Source: a virus
Reading direction: 5' to 3' (one strand)
Virus record (IMG/VR): IMGVR_UViG_3300009474_000020
Location: 1-20,614 of that record
Length of the DNA: 20,614 nt
Positions 1-9,662 of this stretch are shown piece by piece. A model generated the notes under the pieces. The model was given only the letters and a program-made list of their open reading frames with translations, made no database searches and was not told where the DNA came from. Within the stretch, counting starts at the first letter, position 1, and the number at the start of each line of letters is the position of its first letter. Both the position numbers and the translations under genes were made by a program.

Positions 1-2
1 AT

Positions 3-3000
3 ACTCAGTGGGCTGGTCGTCAGTTAATGGTTGGTCTAACCATGCCTCTGGCAATGCTTGGATCATATGCAGCAAAGGCTTTCAAGGAAATGGAAGCAGC
101 GGTAGTTAAGTTTCAGCGTGTATACGGAGATATATTTACTGATAGCGCAGCAACAGATGTTGCAGTTGAAAATATTAAAAGAATTGCAAATGAGTATACA
201 AAGTTTGGAGTTAGCGTAACACAAACAATGGAAATGGCAGCAACCGCTGCTGCAGCAGGTTTTCAAGGAACTGCGCTTAATGCTCAGGTAAGAGAAGCAA
301 ACAAATTAGCAGTTCTTGGTCAAGTTGAACAACAGCAGGCATTAGAGACAACTATTTCTTTACAGAATGCATTTGGTTTGTCGACTGAAGATCTTGCAAA
401 GAAGATCGATTTTCTTAACGCAGTTGAAAACCAGACAGTTCTTTCTATTGAAGATTTAACAATTGCAATTCCTAAAGCAGCACCAGTTGTAAGACAACTT
501 GGTGGAGACGTAGAAGATTTAGCATTCTTCCTTACAGCAATGAAGGAAGGTGGAATCAACGCATCACAAGGTGCAAACGCACTTAAGTCTGGACTTGCCT
601 CTATGATTAACCCAACCAAGAATACATCAGAGATGCTTGCTAAAATGGGTATAAATATTAACGCTGTTGTAGAATCAAATAAGGGAGATCTAAAAGGTAC
701 CGTACTTGGCTTTGCAAGAGCACTGGATGAATTAGATCCACTTAATCGTGCACGAGCAATCGAGCAACTTTTTGGAAAGTTTCAATTTGCAAGAATATCA
801 ACACTATTTCAAAACGTAGTAAAAGAAGGTTCACAGGCATCACGAGCACTACAATTGTCTGGTGCATCACTTGAAGAACTAGCAATTATCTCTGAGCGAG
901 AAATGGGAAAAATTGAAGATTCTGTTGGATTTAAGTTTCAGGCAGCAGTAGAACAGTTTAAACAAACAATTATGCCAATAGGAAAAGAATTCCTAGAGGC
1001 ACTAACACCAATTGTTAAGTTTATTGGTGGACTGTTTGAAAAGTTTAACAATCTATCAGATGGAACAAAAAAGTTTGTAACAATAGTAACAACGTTAGTA
1101 GCAGGAATTGGACCAATATTCCTTATGACATTTGGTTTGCTTGCAAATGGCCTTGCTAACTTAATTAAGTTGTTTGCACTAATTAGAGGTGGAATGGCAA
1201 AGTTAAATGGCCAAAATAAAGTTCTTGGTGGTGGATTTGATTATTTAACACAGCAGGAAATTGAAAACTTAGCATCATCAAATGCATTACATGGTTCACA
1301 TCAAAAACTTATTCAGGTATTTAATGTTGAAAGCACAGCGCTACAAAAACTTGCAGGATCATATGCAAACGCTGCTTCACAGGCACGTGCACTTGCTACA
1401 TCTTCTCCTGGGCTGTTTGCTTCTCCAGGGGCAACAACTGCGGTTGCTGGACTTCCAGGTGGAAGAACAAGACCAGTTAGAAAATATGCTGATGGAGTTT
1501 TGCAGGTACCAGGTCCAAAGGGTGCAGGAGATATTCAACCAGCATTCCTTGCTCCAGGTGAAGCAGTAATTCCAGCAGACGTAACAGCAAAGAATATTGG
1601 TTTCTTACATGCAATGATGGCTGGTAAGACTCCTGGATATATGGCTGGAAAGATTCCAGCAAGACCTAAGTTCCATGCAAAACCTGATGAAACACAGTCA
1701 GGTGCAAAGATGATTGGTATGCCAAAATCTATTGCACAAGTTACACAGTCAAGACAGATTGCTGATCGTATTGCAGAGTCAGTTCAAAAGAGTCAGTTTG
1801 GAAAGGTTCCACCAACAGATTTTGGAACATTGTTACAAGGAACTTCTGGAAGAAGTTTTCCTATTCCAAATGTAGGCGGAGTATACAGAAAGCCAAACGG
1901 AGAAGTTGTATTCGTAAAACCAGCAGTTGATGCAACATCAGCACTAGCAGAACAACGTGCAACAATTATTGCAAGAGAAGCACACGGACTTAGTGCACCA
2001 AAGCAAACAATCAAAACAATGATGGACCCAACAGATACAACTGGTAAGAGAAAGTTAATTGTACTTGAATCACCATATGATCCTAAATTAGCAGAAGCAA
2101 GTGGCAAGTTTACAAAGAAGCAAATGGTTACACAACTTGTTGCATCACTTCTTCGTGGAGACAAAGATTTATCAAAGTCAAATGTGTTTGGAAATACACT
2201 TGCAGATGTTGGTCCAGCAGGAGTATTTGGAAAGGCTTCTGGATTTAGAGACATTCAGTCTGCAATGCCTTCAATGAAGGATCAGGCAATGATTAATCTT
2301 CTTGGAGTTAAGGGCGGAGCAAGAAAAGACTTTGCTCTATCTACTGCAGACATAGCAAAGAAGATGACCCCACAAGAGTACAACTCTGCAATTAGCGGAG
2401 AGATTGCAAAGGTACTCCCAAAACTTAAAAATACTGTTGGTGGAATGAACCTTTCATCTGCAGAAGCAGCCCCATATAACGCAATGATTGCAAGACTTGA
2501 AGCAGGACAAAAAGTTAACTGGGCTGACTTCCAAAAGATACACGCATCTGCAGGATCTCCAGTAAAGAAACTTATGGCTGGTTTTATTCCAGAACTATCT
2601 CCAGTAGCAAAGAGCCAATCACAAGTTGAGATGCAAAAGTTTTTTGATTGGGCTGATAAGCAGGTAGAATCATCAAAACTAGATGGAACATTTAAGGGCA
2701 GATGGAAGAAATCAACAGGACCAGCATTCAGACAAAGTTTGATGGAAAAGATGATTTATGATCCAAATAGCAAAACATTCTGGACAAATCAAGGTGGAAC
2801 AAATGGAGTTAACCTTGAGCGAATGCAAGAAAGATTCAACTATCGTTTCGGTATTGCACCTGATCCAAAGAGTGGAAAGTATGTAAAATCTAATCTATTT
2901 AACATCAATAAATTCTTGAGCAATGTTACTTCAGGTGGAGCATCCAAGCGTGGTGGAGATATTGGTGCCAATAACTCAAAGGCAAAGATTGTATGGAATG

Positions 3001-6000
3001 ATATTAAAAAGGCTGCAGCAGATCCTGGCGGAATAAAGTCAGACAAGACAATAAGAAAGTATACAGACTTCCTTGCAAACATGAAGGATGCAGCAGGAAA
3101 TGAAACTCAGTTAGCAAAAGACTTAAAGTCAAAGGATCTTGGTGTTCGTAAGGCTGCAATGGAAAGCATCGATAAGATGTTTAAATTTGATGCATCTCAC
3201 GCACAGGCAGTTAGAGTCTATGACAGTTTAGATGATGCTGCAGCAGGTAAATCAAGACCAGCAGCAAAGTCAGAAAAATACTCTATGGGAACAATGGGTC
3301 CAGACTATAGAGTTGTAAATGAATATGTTAAAACAAATGATCCTCAGAATAAATCTAGATTTGAGAAAATTTTAGACTGGAACAATAAAAGTGGCAACCC
3401 GCTAGGTCTTAATGCATCACAAACAAGTAGTATTCAGGCTGCTATTCAGTCAATCGTAAAACAAGAGAATCACCCGTTTGAGCCACAGAACCAAAGACAT
3501 GTTAAGGCACTTGCAGAACTTGAAATAAAGGCAAGAGACATGATGACAACAAATCCATCACAGTCTAAGGGCCTATCATTCTTAAGCAAGAATCCTGGCG
3601 CATACATGAATGCAAGACTTGTTAACGAGGTAATGTCTGACAGAATTGCAGACTCATCTTGGTTTAAGAGAATGAATGCAAAAAAGATGTTTATGAATAC
3701 AGACATTCTTGATGAAAAGGGAAGACCAGTACGTGGAGGATTGGAAACTGTAAGAAAGTCAGAATATTATCGTGATCCAAAAACTGGACGATTTATTCCT
3801 TACACTGGACAGAATACAATTCCAGTATCAACTGGTAGAGTAACTGGCAAGGGAACTGAAACTAGAACTCCAGATACCACAAAGACTGGTGGAGGACCGA
3901 CAGCAACAAGATCACAGGCAAGAACATTTGCTATTAGACGTGATGCGGGAGATCCAAGGTTCCAAGGCCTAGGCACAGAATCTGGATTAAGCAAGGCAGC
4001 ACAAGGAAGAGTTACTAATGCTGTTCAGGAACAAGCACGACTATTGAAGGCAAGAAATAACCTAACCAAGCAAGAAATTAGTCAGGCTCTTTCACAGTAT
4101 AGACGAAGAGTGGTTGCTGCTGAAATTGAAAAAAGCAATAATGTTTCACAAGAAAAAAGAATGCGTGAGCAAGCAAAAGCAGAAACAGCCAAACTAACAA
4201 ATGCTAAGGATGCTGCAAAGCGAGAGGCTGTCGAAAAGAGAATGGCCCGTCAGGAAAAAGTTGGCAGATATTCAGGTGGAACAGCAGGTGCCCTTGGTGG
4301 TGTAGCAATGGGAGCAATGATGACTGGTGCCGACTCTAAGGTCACTGGAGGCCTATTTGCGGCCTCTGCACTTGCAGGCATGGCTCCAATGTTAACTAAC
4401 CCATATATTGCTGCAGGAACGGCTGTACTGGCTCTTGCTGGATCTGTATGGATTGCAGAAAAAGCCAATAAGTCAGCAGCCGAAAAAATATCAAGGTTTA
4501 CAGATGAAACATCTGCAACAACTGAAAAAATGAAGTCTATTGGAGAACTTACTGGAAAAGTCGGGGCTTCAGAACTATATGCACGAAAGAGATCCACATC
4601 AGTATCTGATAGATATACTACTGGATTTGAAAGAGGAAAGCAGCAGTTTGGTGCAACCTTTGTAGAATCAGAAACTGGTAAGTCTATTGTAGAGTCATTT
4701 ACAAAAGATATGGTGACTGGTGGAAATAATGCTGTTAAGAAAATATCTTTACAACTTGCTGCCTATGTTTCAGATGGAATAATGAGTGCAGAACAGGCCC
4801 ATTCAGTTGCAAGCCAAATTGGAATTAATTTAAATAATCAAACTGTAACTTCTCAGATAAGTGGTGAAATTCTTTCACTTATTGGTCCAGGTGGTGTAGA
4901 CCTACTTAAAGATCCGCTAACTGTAAGAATGAACTTAGTTCAAGAGCAAATTTCTAGCACATCAATGAGCACAGAGGATTATGCTGCTGCTGGAGTTCCA
5001 GTATTTGATATGGGGGCTCAGGATGATATTCAAGAGGCTGCATCCAACTACTTTGATGATTACATTGCATTGTTTACAGAAACTGGACCAGAAAGAATTG
5101 GAGCAGCACTAGGTTCATCCTTTGCTCAATCTTTCGAGTTTAATCAATCTCAGGCAGATTCATTTGCTAAATATTATGATGATCAGATATTGATATTACA
5201 AAAACAAAAGTTACAAACATCTGAGGTTTCAAAGCAAAAAGTTATAACTGATAAAATTCTTGAACTAGAAGGAAAAAGAAATTCTGGCCTAGAGGCATTT
5301 AAGAAAAACAATCAGGCAATATTAGATACCGCAAGTAAGGCTATTGGTGCACTACAAAACAGTAGTCCAGGAACAAAGGCACTTAAGACAGCCTCACGAA
5401 CACAACTATTAGACAAGTACAAGGGTGGGCCAGAAGAGTTAGCATCAGTTGTTCTTGCAGAGAAAACTAAAAAATTAGACACAGATCTAGAGATAAAGAT
5501 TAATGCTGTAGCAGGAAGTGGAATTGTCGGTCCAGACGCATTAAGTAAAATGGTTGACATGTTTGGAACAGATGCAAAGGGACAAGCAGCAATCCGCAGA
5601 AATCTAGATTTGGCAATCACAAAGCACGACCCAGGAAAAGTTCAGCAGTTGCTTCTACAACTTGGAACATTCAAAAACGAAAAAACAAGTAGAAAAATTT
5701 TTGTTGCATTAATGAAAAAAGATCCAGCAAAGTTTGATAAACTTGCATCAACAATTGCACTTATGCAAAAGATGGACACCAAGGAAATCAATTTAGAAGC
5801 ATTCTTTGAATCAGAGGATGCCATTACAAAACTAGAAGACCTTCAGTTAAAACTTGAAGAAGTCGAAAACATGCCAACTCCAATTACCACAGAAGCAATT
5901 GCTCTTATTAATACTGATGGAAATTCAAAAACTAAGGATATGAGTGCATTACTTGCTATTTGGGACCAATGGGGCAATCTTCCAGATGAAACAAAAAAGA

Positions 6001-8990
6001 CTGTTATTCAAGAGTACATTGCAATATATTCAACAATTGATGATGAAGCAGCACTTAACAGCATAAAGACTAGAAATCCAAAAGCAAGAAAAATTACACA
6101 AGCACAAATTAATGCTGAAAAAGGAAGAATGGCAGCAGAAAGAACGATGCAGGTTGTCAATCAGGATATTGCATCTGCCAAGGCTAACGGCATTGATGAT
6201 GGGTCTAAGGATGGTTCAAAGAAGGAAGATCCAATCAATGACATTCTTAGAAGACTCAAAGAGGTAAGACTTGCGTCTGTTAATGCTGCTGGTGGCATTT
6301 CAGAATTATTTAAAGCAGTCGGAGATGGCAAAAAGGTAAAGGGCGTAATTGGTGATGTATTCAACGGAATGCAACAGCAGTTAACTAAAAAGGGCTCAAA
6401 CCAACAGTTTATTGACTTCCTAACCTCTATGATTGGTGACCCAGCAGAACTTGGCAAGTACATGAAGACTGCTACAAAGGCTCCCAGCGGAAAGAACAAG
6501 GGTAAGGTTGTAGATCCATTTACTGGTAAGGTAATTCAGGGTGGCAAGGCTGGGGGTGTAGTTTTATCTGATAAGGGTAAAGCAGCACAAGCAGGGTTAG
6601 CAAAGGCTATTGGTGGAGACTACAATGCAGCACAACTTAAATCAATAACAAATGATAAAGATCGTGCCAAGGTCATGGAAAGAATTGCAACACTTGCAAA
6701 GACAAACAATAAGTTTGTTATTGATAATGCAACACTACAAAATATTTTAAATGACGAATACTATGTAACTGAAATTGCTGCTGGAAGAATTACAGACAAG
6801 GAACTTGAGACAAACACACTTCTTGCAAAGCAAGCAGAATTAAGACAAAAGATTAACGGTATTGTAACTGAAGGACTTTCTGCACAACAGGAAATTTCAG
6901 ATAAGGGTCGAATTGGTGAACTTCTAAAGTTTATGAAGGAGACTACAGATCTTCCACAACTTTCTGAGAACGCTTTGCTTGATATGATTAAGAATCCAAA
7001 TCAACTATCTGCTGCAATTTCTGCAATGGATATGTATAAGACTGGAATAGAAAAGGTTCCTGCAAGCCTACAGAAGGTTGTTGATGGACTTAATAATGTT
7101 CAGAAGAATGCTAAGATTCAGGGATACATCAATTTTGCATCACAAACAATGCCAGAGAAAATTTCTCAGGGAGCAGCAGCAGCACAAAATGTTTTAGGAG
7201 TTAAGGCACGTTTAAGAGAAAGAATGAACATGTCTGAACTCAGAAAGTATGGAACAAAGGCAAACCCTAGCATGGGAGAGACTGCCTATCAGAATGCACT
7301 AAAGGCAACTGGTGGTGCCTCATTGACAGGTGGCGGAAAGAGTTTGAGTCAGATTCAAGTTGCAAGACAAGGACTTGGATCCCAAATGAACCTTGTACAG
7401 GCAAGAGCAAATCAGATTCAAAGAGACATCTCTGCAAAAGAAGATGAACTAAATAAAGCAATAGAAGATAAGAATAAGTATTATGAAAAGTTAATCGACA
7501 CCGAAAAGGATTCTATTGAGGCAAATGAGTCAAACCTTAAGAAGCAGTTTACAGACTTAATTGATGCAAAGCAAACAGAGTCTAATAAGTTAAGCAATGA
7601 TTTAGCAATTATTAATCATCAAGAAGAAGAAATCAACAAGGTCTATGATGAAAGAATCAAGGCATTAAATGAAACACAGCAGATAAATCAAAGACTTATT
7701 GCTCAACAACAAACACAACTTGGTTTAGCAGATGCAATTACACAGGGTGACATAGCAGGAGCAGCCCGTGCTGCTCAAGAAATGCGATCACAGAGTGCAG
7801 CAGCATATGCAGAAGATACAACAAATGCTCTAACACAAGCAAGAGACAACCAGATCAAGGGCCTAAAGGGTGCAGAGTCTGGAATGACAAAGGAACAAAT
7901 TGCAGAGCGTCAGTATCAAATATCTCAAGAGATTTATAAGTTAGAAACAAATCCTGCAAGACTTGCAATAGTCGCTGCAATAGAAGCATCACAGGCTAAG
8001 ATTACTCAGTATGAAAAAGATAGATCTGTTGCACTCGATGGAATAAATGCTAAGTATGAAACAGAGGTTGCTAATTTAAATAAGGCTCTTGCTGCACAAA
8101 CAAGCATCCTTGACTCATTAGAAAAAGAAGATGCAGCCCTTGCAGCACAAGAAGCAGAACTTATTTTGATTCTTGATAGTCTAACTAGCATGGATGACCT
8201 TGCTGGAAAAACGCTACAAGATTTTGAAGATATGGTTCTTAAGGCAGAATCAATGGCCACTGCTCTAGAAGAAGATATTGTTAAGGCAATGATGGCTATT
8301 GAGGCAGACTCGGCAAGTGCCTCTGGATCTTGGACAAACATTGTGGACAAGATTAACACACTTCCAGATTCAATTACTATTCAAAGCATTATAAATGAAG
8401 TTAGAAACATTACAGAAAATATTACAAGGTATATAACAACTATAGAAACTGGTGGTGGTTCAAGTTCAAGTTCATCAAGCAGTTCAAGTTCATCAAGTAG
8501 TTCAACAACATCTACTAGTGGTTCTACTGGGTCTACAGGATCCAAAGGAACTACAGGCTCTGCATCAGAGGCAAATGCAAAAACTGCAACTACTGCCCAA
8601 AATGCAGCAGCATCCGCAGCAACTTCAGCAGCATTAAGGCAACTTACATCTGGAGGATCTCTAAGTGCATCACAGAAAAAACTTTTGGGAATGTCTTCTG
8701 GAGGGCTAGTTCCCAAGTATTTCTCTCTTGGTGGATTTGCTAAAGGAACGGACATTGTTCCAGCAATGCTAACACCAGGAGAATTTGTAATGAGCAAGTA
8801 TGCTGTAGACACATATGGAGTTGATAGAATGAAGGCAATTAATTCTGGATCAGACGCTTCCTCTTCAGTGTATAATTATGAGTTAGTAGTAAATGTTAAG
8901 TCAGATGCTAATGCAAGCGATATTGCAAACACAGTAATGGCTAAGATTAAGCAGGTAGACGATATGAGATTAAAGGGGAATAGATTTTAA
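3..8990 (+). CDS. Phage tail tape measure protein, 5'-truncated, giant multidomain
   Basis: This protein sets siphophage tail length and is ejected ahead of or with the DNA. The frame is open to the left edge, so the gene starts upstream; at least 2995 aa are visible. Residues below count from the Met at position 27. Residues ~1-270 match the classic tape-measure core (a stretch reading FLTAMKEGGI, GANALKSGL). Residues ~345-395 are a hydrophobic pair of helices. Residues ~490-530 carry a GDIQPAFLAPGE motif. Residues ~605-845 look like an inserted kinase-like domain. Residues ~1419-1482 are a Gly/Ala-rich hydrophobic region, and ~2450-2750 are long coiled coil (Glu/Lys/Gln-rich). A poly-Ser linker follows, then a terminal GTDIVPAMLTPGE motif at ~2906-2919. 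I find no cysteine in the whole visible protein. At roughly 0.15 nm per residue it would specify a tail up to ~450 nm, less if the embedded domains are globular. The stop overlaps the next start by 1 bp. Confidence 0.93.
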   Translation, partial: TQWAGRQLMVGLTMPLAMLGSYAAKAFKEMEAAVVKFQRVYGDIFTDSAATDVAVENIKRIANEYTKFGVSVTQTMEMAATAAAAGFQGTALNAQVREANKLAVLGQVEQQQALETTISLQNAFGLSTEDLAKKIDFLNAVENQTVLSIEDLTIAIPKAAPVVRQLGGDVEDLAFFLTAMKEGGINASQGANALKSGLASMINPTKNTSEMLAKMGININAVVESNKGDLKGTVLGFARALDELDPLNRARAIEQLFGKFQFARISTLFQNVVKEGSQASRALQLSGASLEELAIISEREMGKIEDSVGFKFQAAVEQFKQTIMPIGKEFLEALTPIVKFIGGLFEKFNNLSDGTKKFVTIVTTLVAGIGPIFLMTFGLLANGLANLIKLFALIRGGMAKLNGQNKVLGGGFDYLTQQEIENLASSNALHGSHQKLIQVFNVESTALQKLAGSYANAASQARALATSSPGLFASPGATTAVAGLPGGRTRPVRKYADGVLQVPGPKGAGDIQPAFLAPGEAVIPADVTAKNIGFLHAMMAGKTPGYMAGKIPARPKFHAKPDETQSGAKMIGMPKSIAQVTQSRQIADRIAESVQKSQFGKVPPTDFGTLLQGTSGRSFPIPNVGGVYRKPNGEVVFVKPAVDATSALAEQRATIIAREAHGLSAPKQTIKTMMDPTDTTGKRKLIVLESPYDPKLAEASGKFTKKQMVTQLVASLLRGDKDLSKSNVFGNTLADVGPAGVFGKASGFRDIQSAMPSMKDQAMINLLGVKGGARKDFALSTADIAKKMTPQEYNSAISGEIAKVLPKLKNTVGGMNLSSAEAAPYNAMIARLEAGQKVNWADFQKIHASAGSPVKKLMAGFIPELSPVAKSQSQVEMQKFFDWADKQVESSKLDGTFKGRWKKSTGPAFRQSLMEKMIYDPNSKTFWTNQGGTNGVNLERMQERFNYRFGIAPDPKSGKYVKSNLFNINKFLSNVTSGGASKRGGDIGANNSKAKIVWNDIKKAAADPGGIKSDKTIRKYTDFLANMKDAAGNETQLAKDLKSKDLGVRKAAMESIDKMFKFDASHAQAVRVYDSLDDAAAGKSRPAAKSEKYSMGTMGPDYRVVNEYVKTNDPQNKSRFEKILDWNNKSGNPLGLNASQTSSIQAAIQSIVKQENHPFEPQNQRHVKALAELEIKARDMMTTNPSQSKGLSFLSKNPGAYMNARLVNEVMSDRIADSSWFKRMNAKKMFMNTDILDEKGRPVRGGLETVRKSEYYRDPKTGRFIPYTGQNTIPVSTGRVTGKGTETRTPDTTKTGGGPTATRSQARTFAIRRDAGDPRFQGLGTESGLSKAAQGRVTNAVQEQARLLKARNNLTKQEISQALSQYRRRVVAAEIEKSNNVSQEKRMREQAKAETAKLTNAKDAAKREAVEKRMARQEKVGRYSGGTAGALGGVAMGAMMTGADSKVTGGLFAASALAGMAPMLTNPYIAAGTAVLALAGSVWIAEKANKSAAEKISRFTDETSATTEKMKSIGELTGKVGASELYARKRSTSVSDRYTTGFERGKQQFGATFVESETGKSIVESFTKDMVTGGNNAVKKISLQLAAYVSDGIMSAEQAHSVASQIGINLNNQTVTSQISGEILSLIGPGGVDLLKDPLTVRMNLVQEQISSTSMSTEDYAAAGVPVFDMGAQDDIQEAASNYFDDYIALFTETGPERIGAALGSSFAQSFEFNQSQADSFAKYYDDQILILQKQKLQTSEVSKQKVITDKILELEGKRNSGLEAFKKNNQAILDTASKAIGALQNSSPGTKALKTASRTQLLDKYKGGPEELASVVLAEKTKKLDTDLEIKINAVAGSGIVGPDALSKMVDMFGTDAKGQAAIRRNLDLAITKHDPGKVQQLLLQLGTFKNEKTSRKIFVALMKKDPAKFDKLASTIALMQKMDTKEINLEAFFESEDAITKLEDLQLKLEEVENMPTPITTEAIALINTDGNSKTKDMSALLAIWDQWGNLPDETKKTVIQEYIAIYSTIDDEAALNSIKTRNPKARKITQAQINAEKGRMAAERTMQVVNQDIASAKANGIDDGSKDGSKKEDPINDILRRLKEVRLASVNAAGGISELFKAVGDGKKVKGVIGDVFNGMQQQLTKKGSNQQFIDFLTSMIGDPAELGKYMKTATKAPSGKNKGKVVDPFTGKVIQGGKAGGVVLSDKGKAAQAGLAKAIGGDYNAAQLKSITNDKDRAKVMERIATLAKTNNKFVIDNATLQNILNDEYYVTEIAAGRITDKELETNTLLAKQAELRQKINGIVTEGLSAQQEISDKGRIGELLKFMKETTDLPQLSENALLDMIKNPNQLSAAISAMDMYKTGIEKVPASLQKVVDGLNNVQKNAKIQGYINFASQTMPEKISQGAAAAQNVLGVKARLRERMNMSELRKYGTKANPSMGETAYQNALKATGGASLTGGGKSLSQIQVARQGLGSQMNLVQARANQIQRDISAKEDELNKAIEDKNKYYEKLIDTEKDSIEANESNLKKQFTDLIDAKQTESNKLSNDLAIINHQEEEINKVYDERIKALNETQQINQRLIAQQQTQLGLADAITQGDIAGAARAAQEMRSQSAAAYAEDTTNALTQARDNQIKGLKGAESGMTKEQIAERQYQISQEIYKLETNPARLAIVAAIEASQAKITQYEKDRSVALDGINAKYETEVANLNKALAAQTSILDSLEKEDAALAAQEAELILILDSLTSMDDLAGKTLQDFEDMVLKAESMATALEEDIVKAMMAIEADSASASGSWTNIVDKINTLPDSITIQSIINEVRNITENITRYITTIETGGGSSSSSSSSSSSSSSSTTSTSGSTGSTGSKGTTGSASEANAKTATTAQNAAASAATSAALRQLTSGGSLSASQKKLLGMSSGGLVPKYFSLGGFAKGTDIVPAMLTPGEFVMSKYAVDTYGVDRMKAINSGSDASSSVYNYELVVNVKSDANASDIANTVMAKIKQVDDMRLKGNRF
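1842..2560 (+). other. Kinase-like domain embedded in the tape measure protein (tentative)
   Basis: This segment of the tape measure protein (residues ~606-845 from Met at 27) reads like a small HipA/PI-kinase/actin-fragmin-kinase type fold. There is a glycine-rich strand (NVGGVYRKPNGE), then VVFVKP with a candidate ATP lysine K631. The helix AREAHG has a candidate paired glutamate E651. A strand LIVLESPYD could be the hinge. The C-lobe motif GDKDLSKSN gives D714-x4-N719, the exact catalytic Asp to Asn spacing of kinases, followed by LADVGP with D727 as a possible metal ligand. The motifs are directly visible, but the fold assignment is inference. It could instead be a decayed or purely structural domain. 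Boundaries are approximate. Confidence 0.4.
8466..8501 (+). repeat. 18-bp tandem repeat coding a poly-serine linker
   Basis: Two adjacent 18-base units, TCAAGTTCATCAAGCAGT and TCAAGTTCATCAAGTAGT, differ at one base and lie in frame within a longer TCA/AGT serine-codon tract (about 8457-8506). They encode part of a run of about 15 serines followed by a Ser/Thr/Gly-rich stretch in the tape measure protein, between the coiled-coil part and the C-terminal domain. This is a flexible linker that could gain or lose units by replication slippage without a frameshift. Confidence 0.8.
8972..8978 (+). promoter_or_regulatory. Shine-Dalgarno AAAGGGG for the Dit-like gene
   Basis: AAAGGGG lies 11 nt before the ATG at 8990, inside the 3' end of the tape measure gene. 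It is one of only a few strong ribosome sites in the window. It supports independent initiation at the ATG that overlaps the tape measure stop as TAATG. Confidence 0.6.
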
Positions 8991-9661
8991 TGGCCACAAA
9001 TCCTAATGCAGTTGCATACATGGCGGGTAGAAAGAAGTATGGAAGACCACAGGCAATGCTATGGTCAGAAAACTCTGGAACATTGTCTAATGGACTGTAC
9101 ATTCCAAATGGGTACGAAATAGGTGCAGACCCAGGAACACAGGTAGAAGATGAGTCATTAAACCAATTTTTAATTTTGTCTGATGACAATAGATCTGAAA
9201 TAACTATGGATCAAGATAGAATAGAAAAACGTGAAAGAATGATTAATGGCAGAATGAGATCTTATCATGTTGCTGATAAACTGAAGATATCAACATCTTG
9301 GAACATGCTTCCATCAAGAGCATATGCTTTGTCACCAGAGTTTAACACAGCAGATGGTTCATCTGCATATAATGGGTTATATGGAAAACCAACAGGGGCA
9401 GATGCTCAATATACATCCGACGGTGGAGCAGGTGGAGTTGAGATGCTTGATTGGTATGAAAACCACAAGGGATCATTCTGGGTTTACCTGGCCTATGATA
9501 AGTATACTAATTTTGGCAAAGAAGATGCAGCCTATGGGCACTTAGCACAGTACAACCAAGTAATTGAAATGTTCTTCTCTTCATTTCAGTATACTGTCGT
9601 AAAGCGTGGAAACTCAAACTATGATTTTTGGAATGTCTCAGTAACACTGGAAGAAGCGTAA
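8990..9661 (+). CDS. Tail protein, distal-tail (Dit) position
   Basis: This is a 223-aa structural protein with no signal peptide, membrane segment or cysteine. Its place directly after the tape measure gene and before the large hub protein is where siphophages encode the distal tail protein, the ring connecting tube and tip. The sequence is rich in aromatic beta-strand segments, such as the central SFWVYLAYDKYTNFG and the C-terminal MFFSSFQYTVVKRG ending in NVSVTLEEA. This fits a beta-rich tail-tip fold. I do not recognise a specific family signature, so the Dit label rests on synteny; it could be another minor tail protein. The start ATG overlaps the upstream stop (TAATG) and has a good Shine-Dalgarno. 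The next gene begins 1 nt after its stop. Confidence 0.7.
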   Translation: MATNPNAVAYMAGRKKYGRPQAMLWSENSGTLSNGLYIPNGYEIGADPGTQVEDESLNQFLILSDDNRSEITMDQDRIEKRERMINGRMRSYHVADKLKISTSWNMLPSRAYALSPEFNTADGSSAYNGLYGKPTGADAQYTSDGGAGGVEMLDWYENHKGSFWVYLAYDKYTNFGKEDAAYGHLAQYNQVIEMFFSSFQYTVVKRGNSNYDFWNVSVTLEEA

Positions 9662-9662
9662 T

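Noticed and set aside
1793-2254. A long open frame on the minus strand (153 codons) inside the tape measure gene, and similar ones elsewhere on the minus strand
   Set aside because: They mirror the codon pattern of the + strand gene, lack ribosome sites and domain features, and lie fully inside a well-supported gene.
8457-8510. Possible CRISPR-like or origin-type direct repeats
   Set aside because: The units are 18 bp, directly adjacent without spacers, in frame and explained by serine codons.
8381-8812. Minus-strand open frame with a repetitive acidic LDELEL-type segment
   Set aside because: The repetition is the antisense image of the poly-serine codon tract; there is no independent sign of coding.
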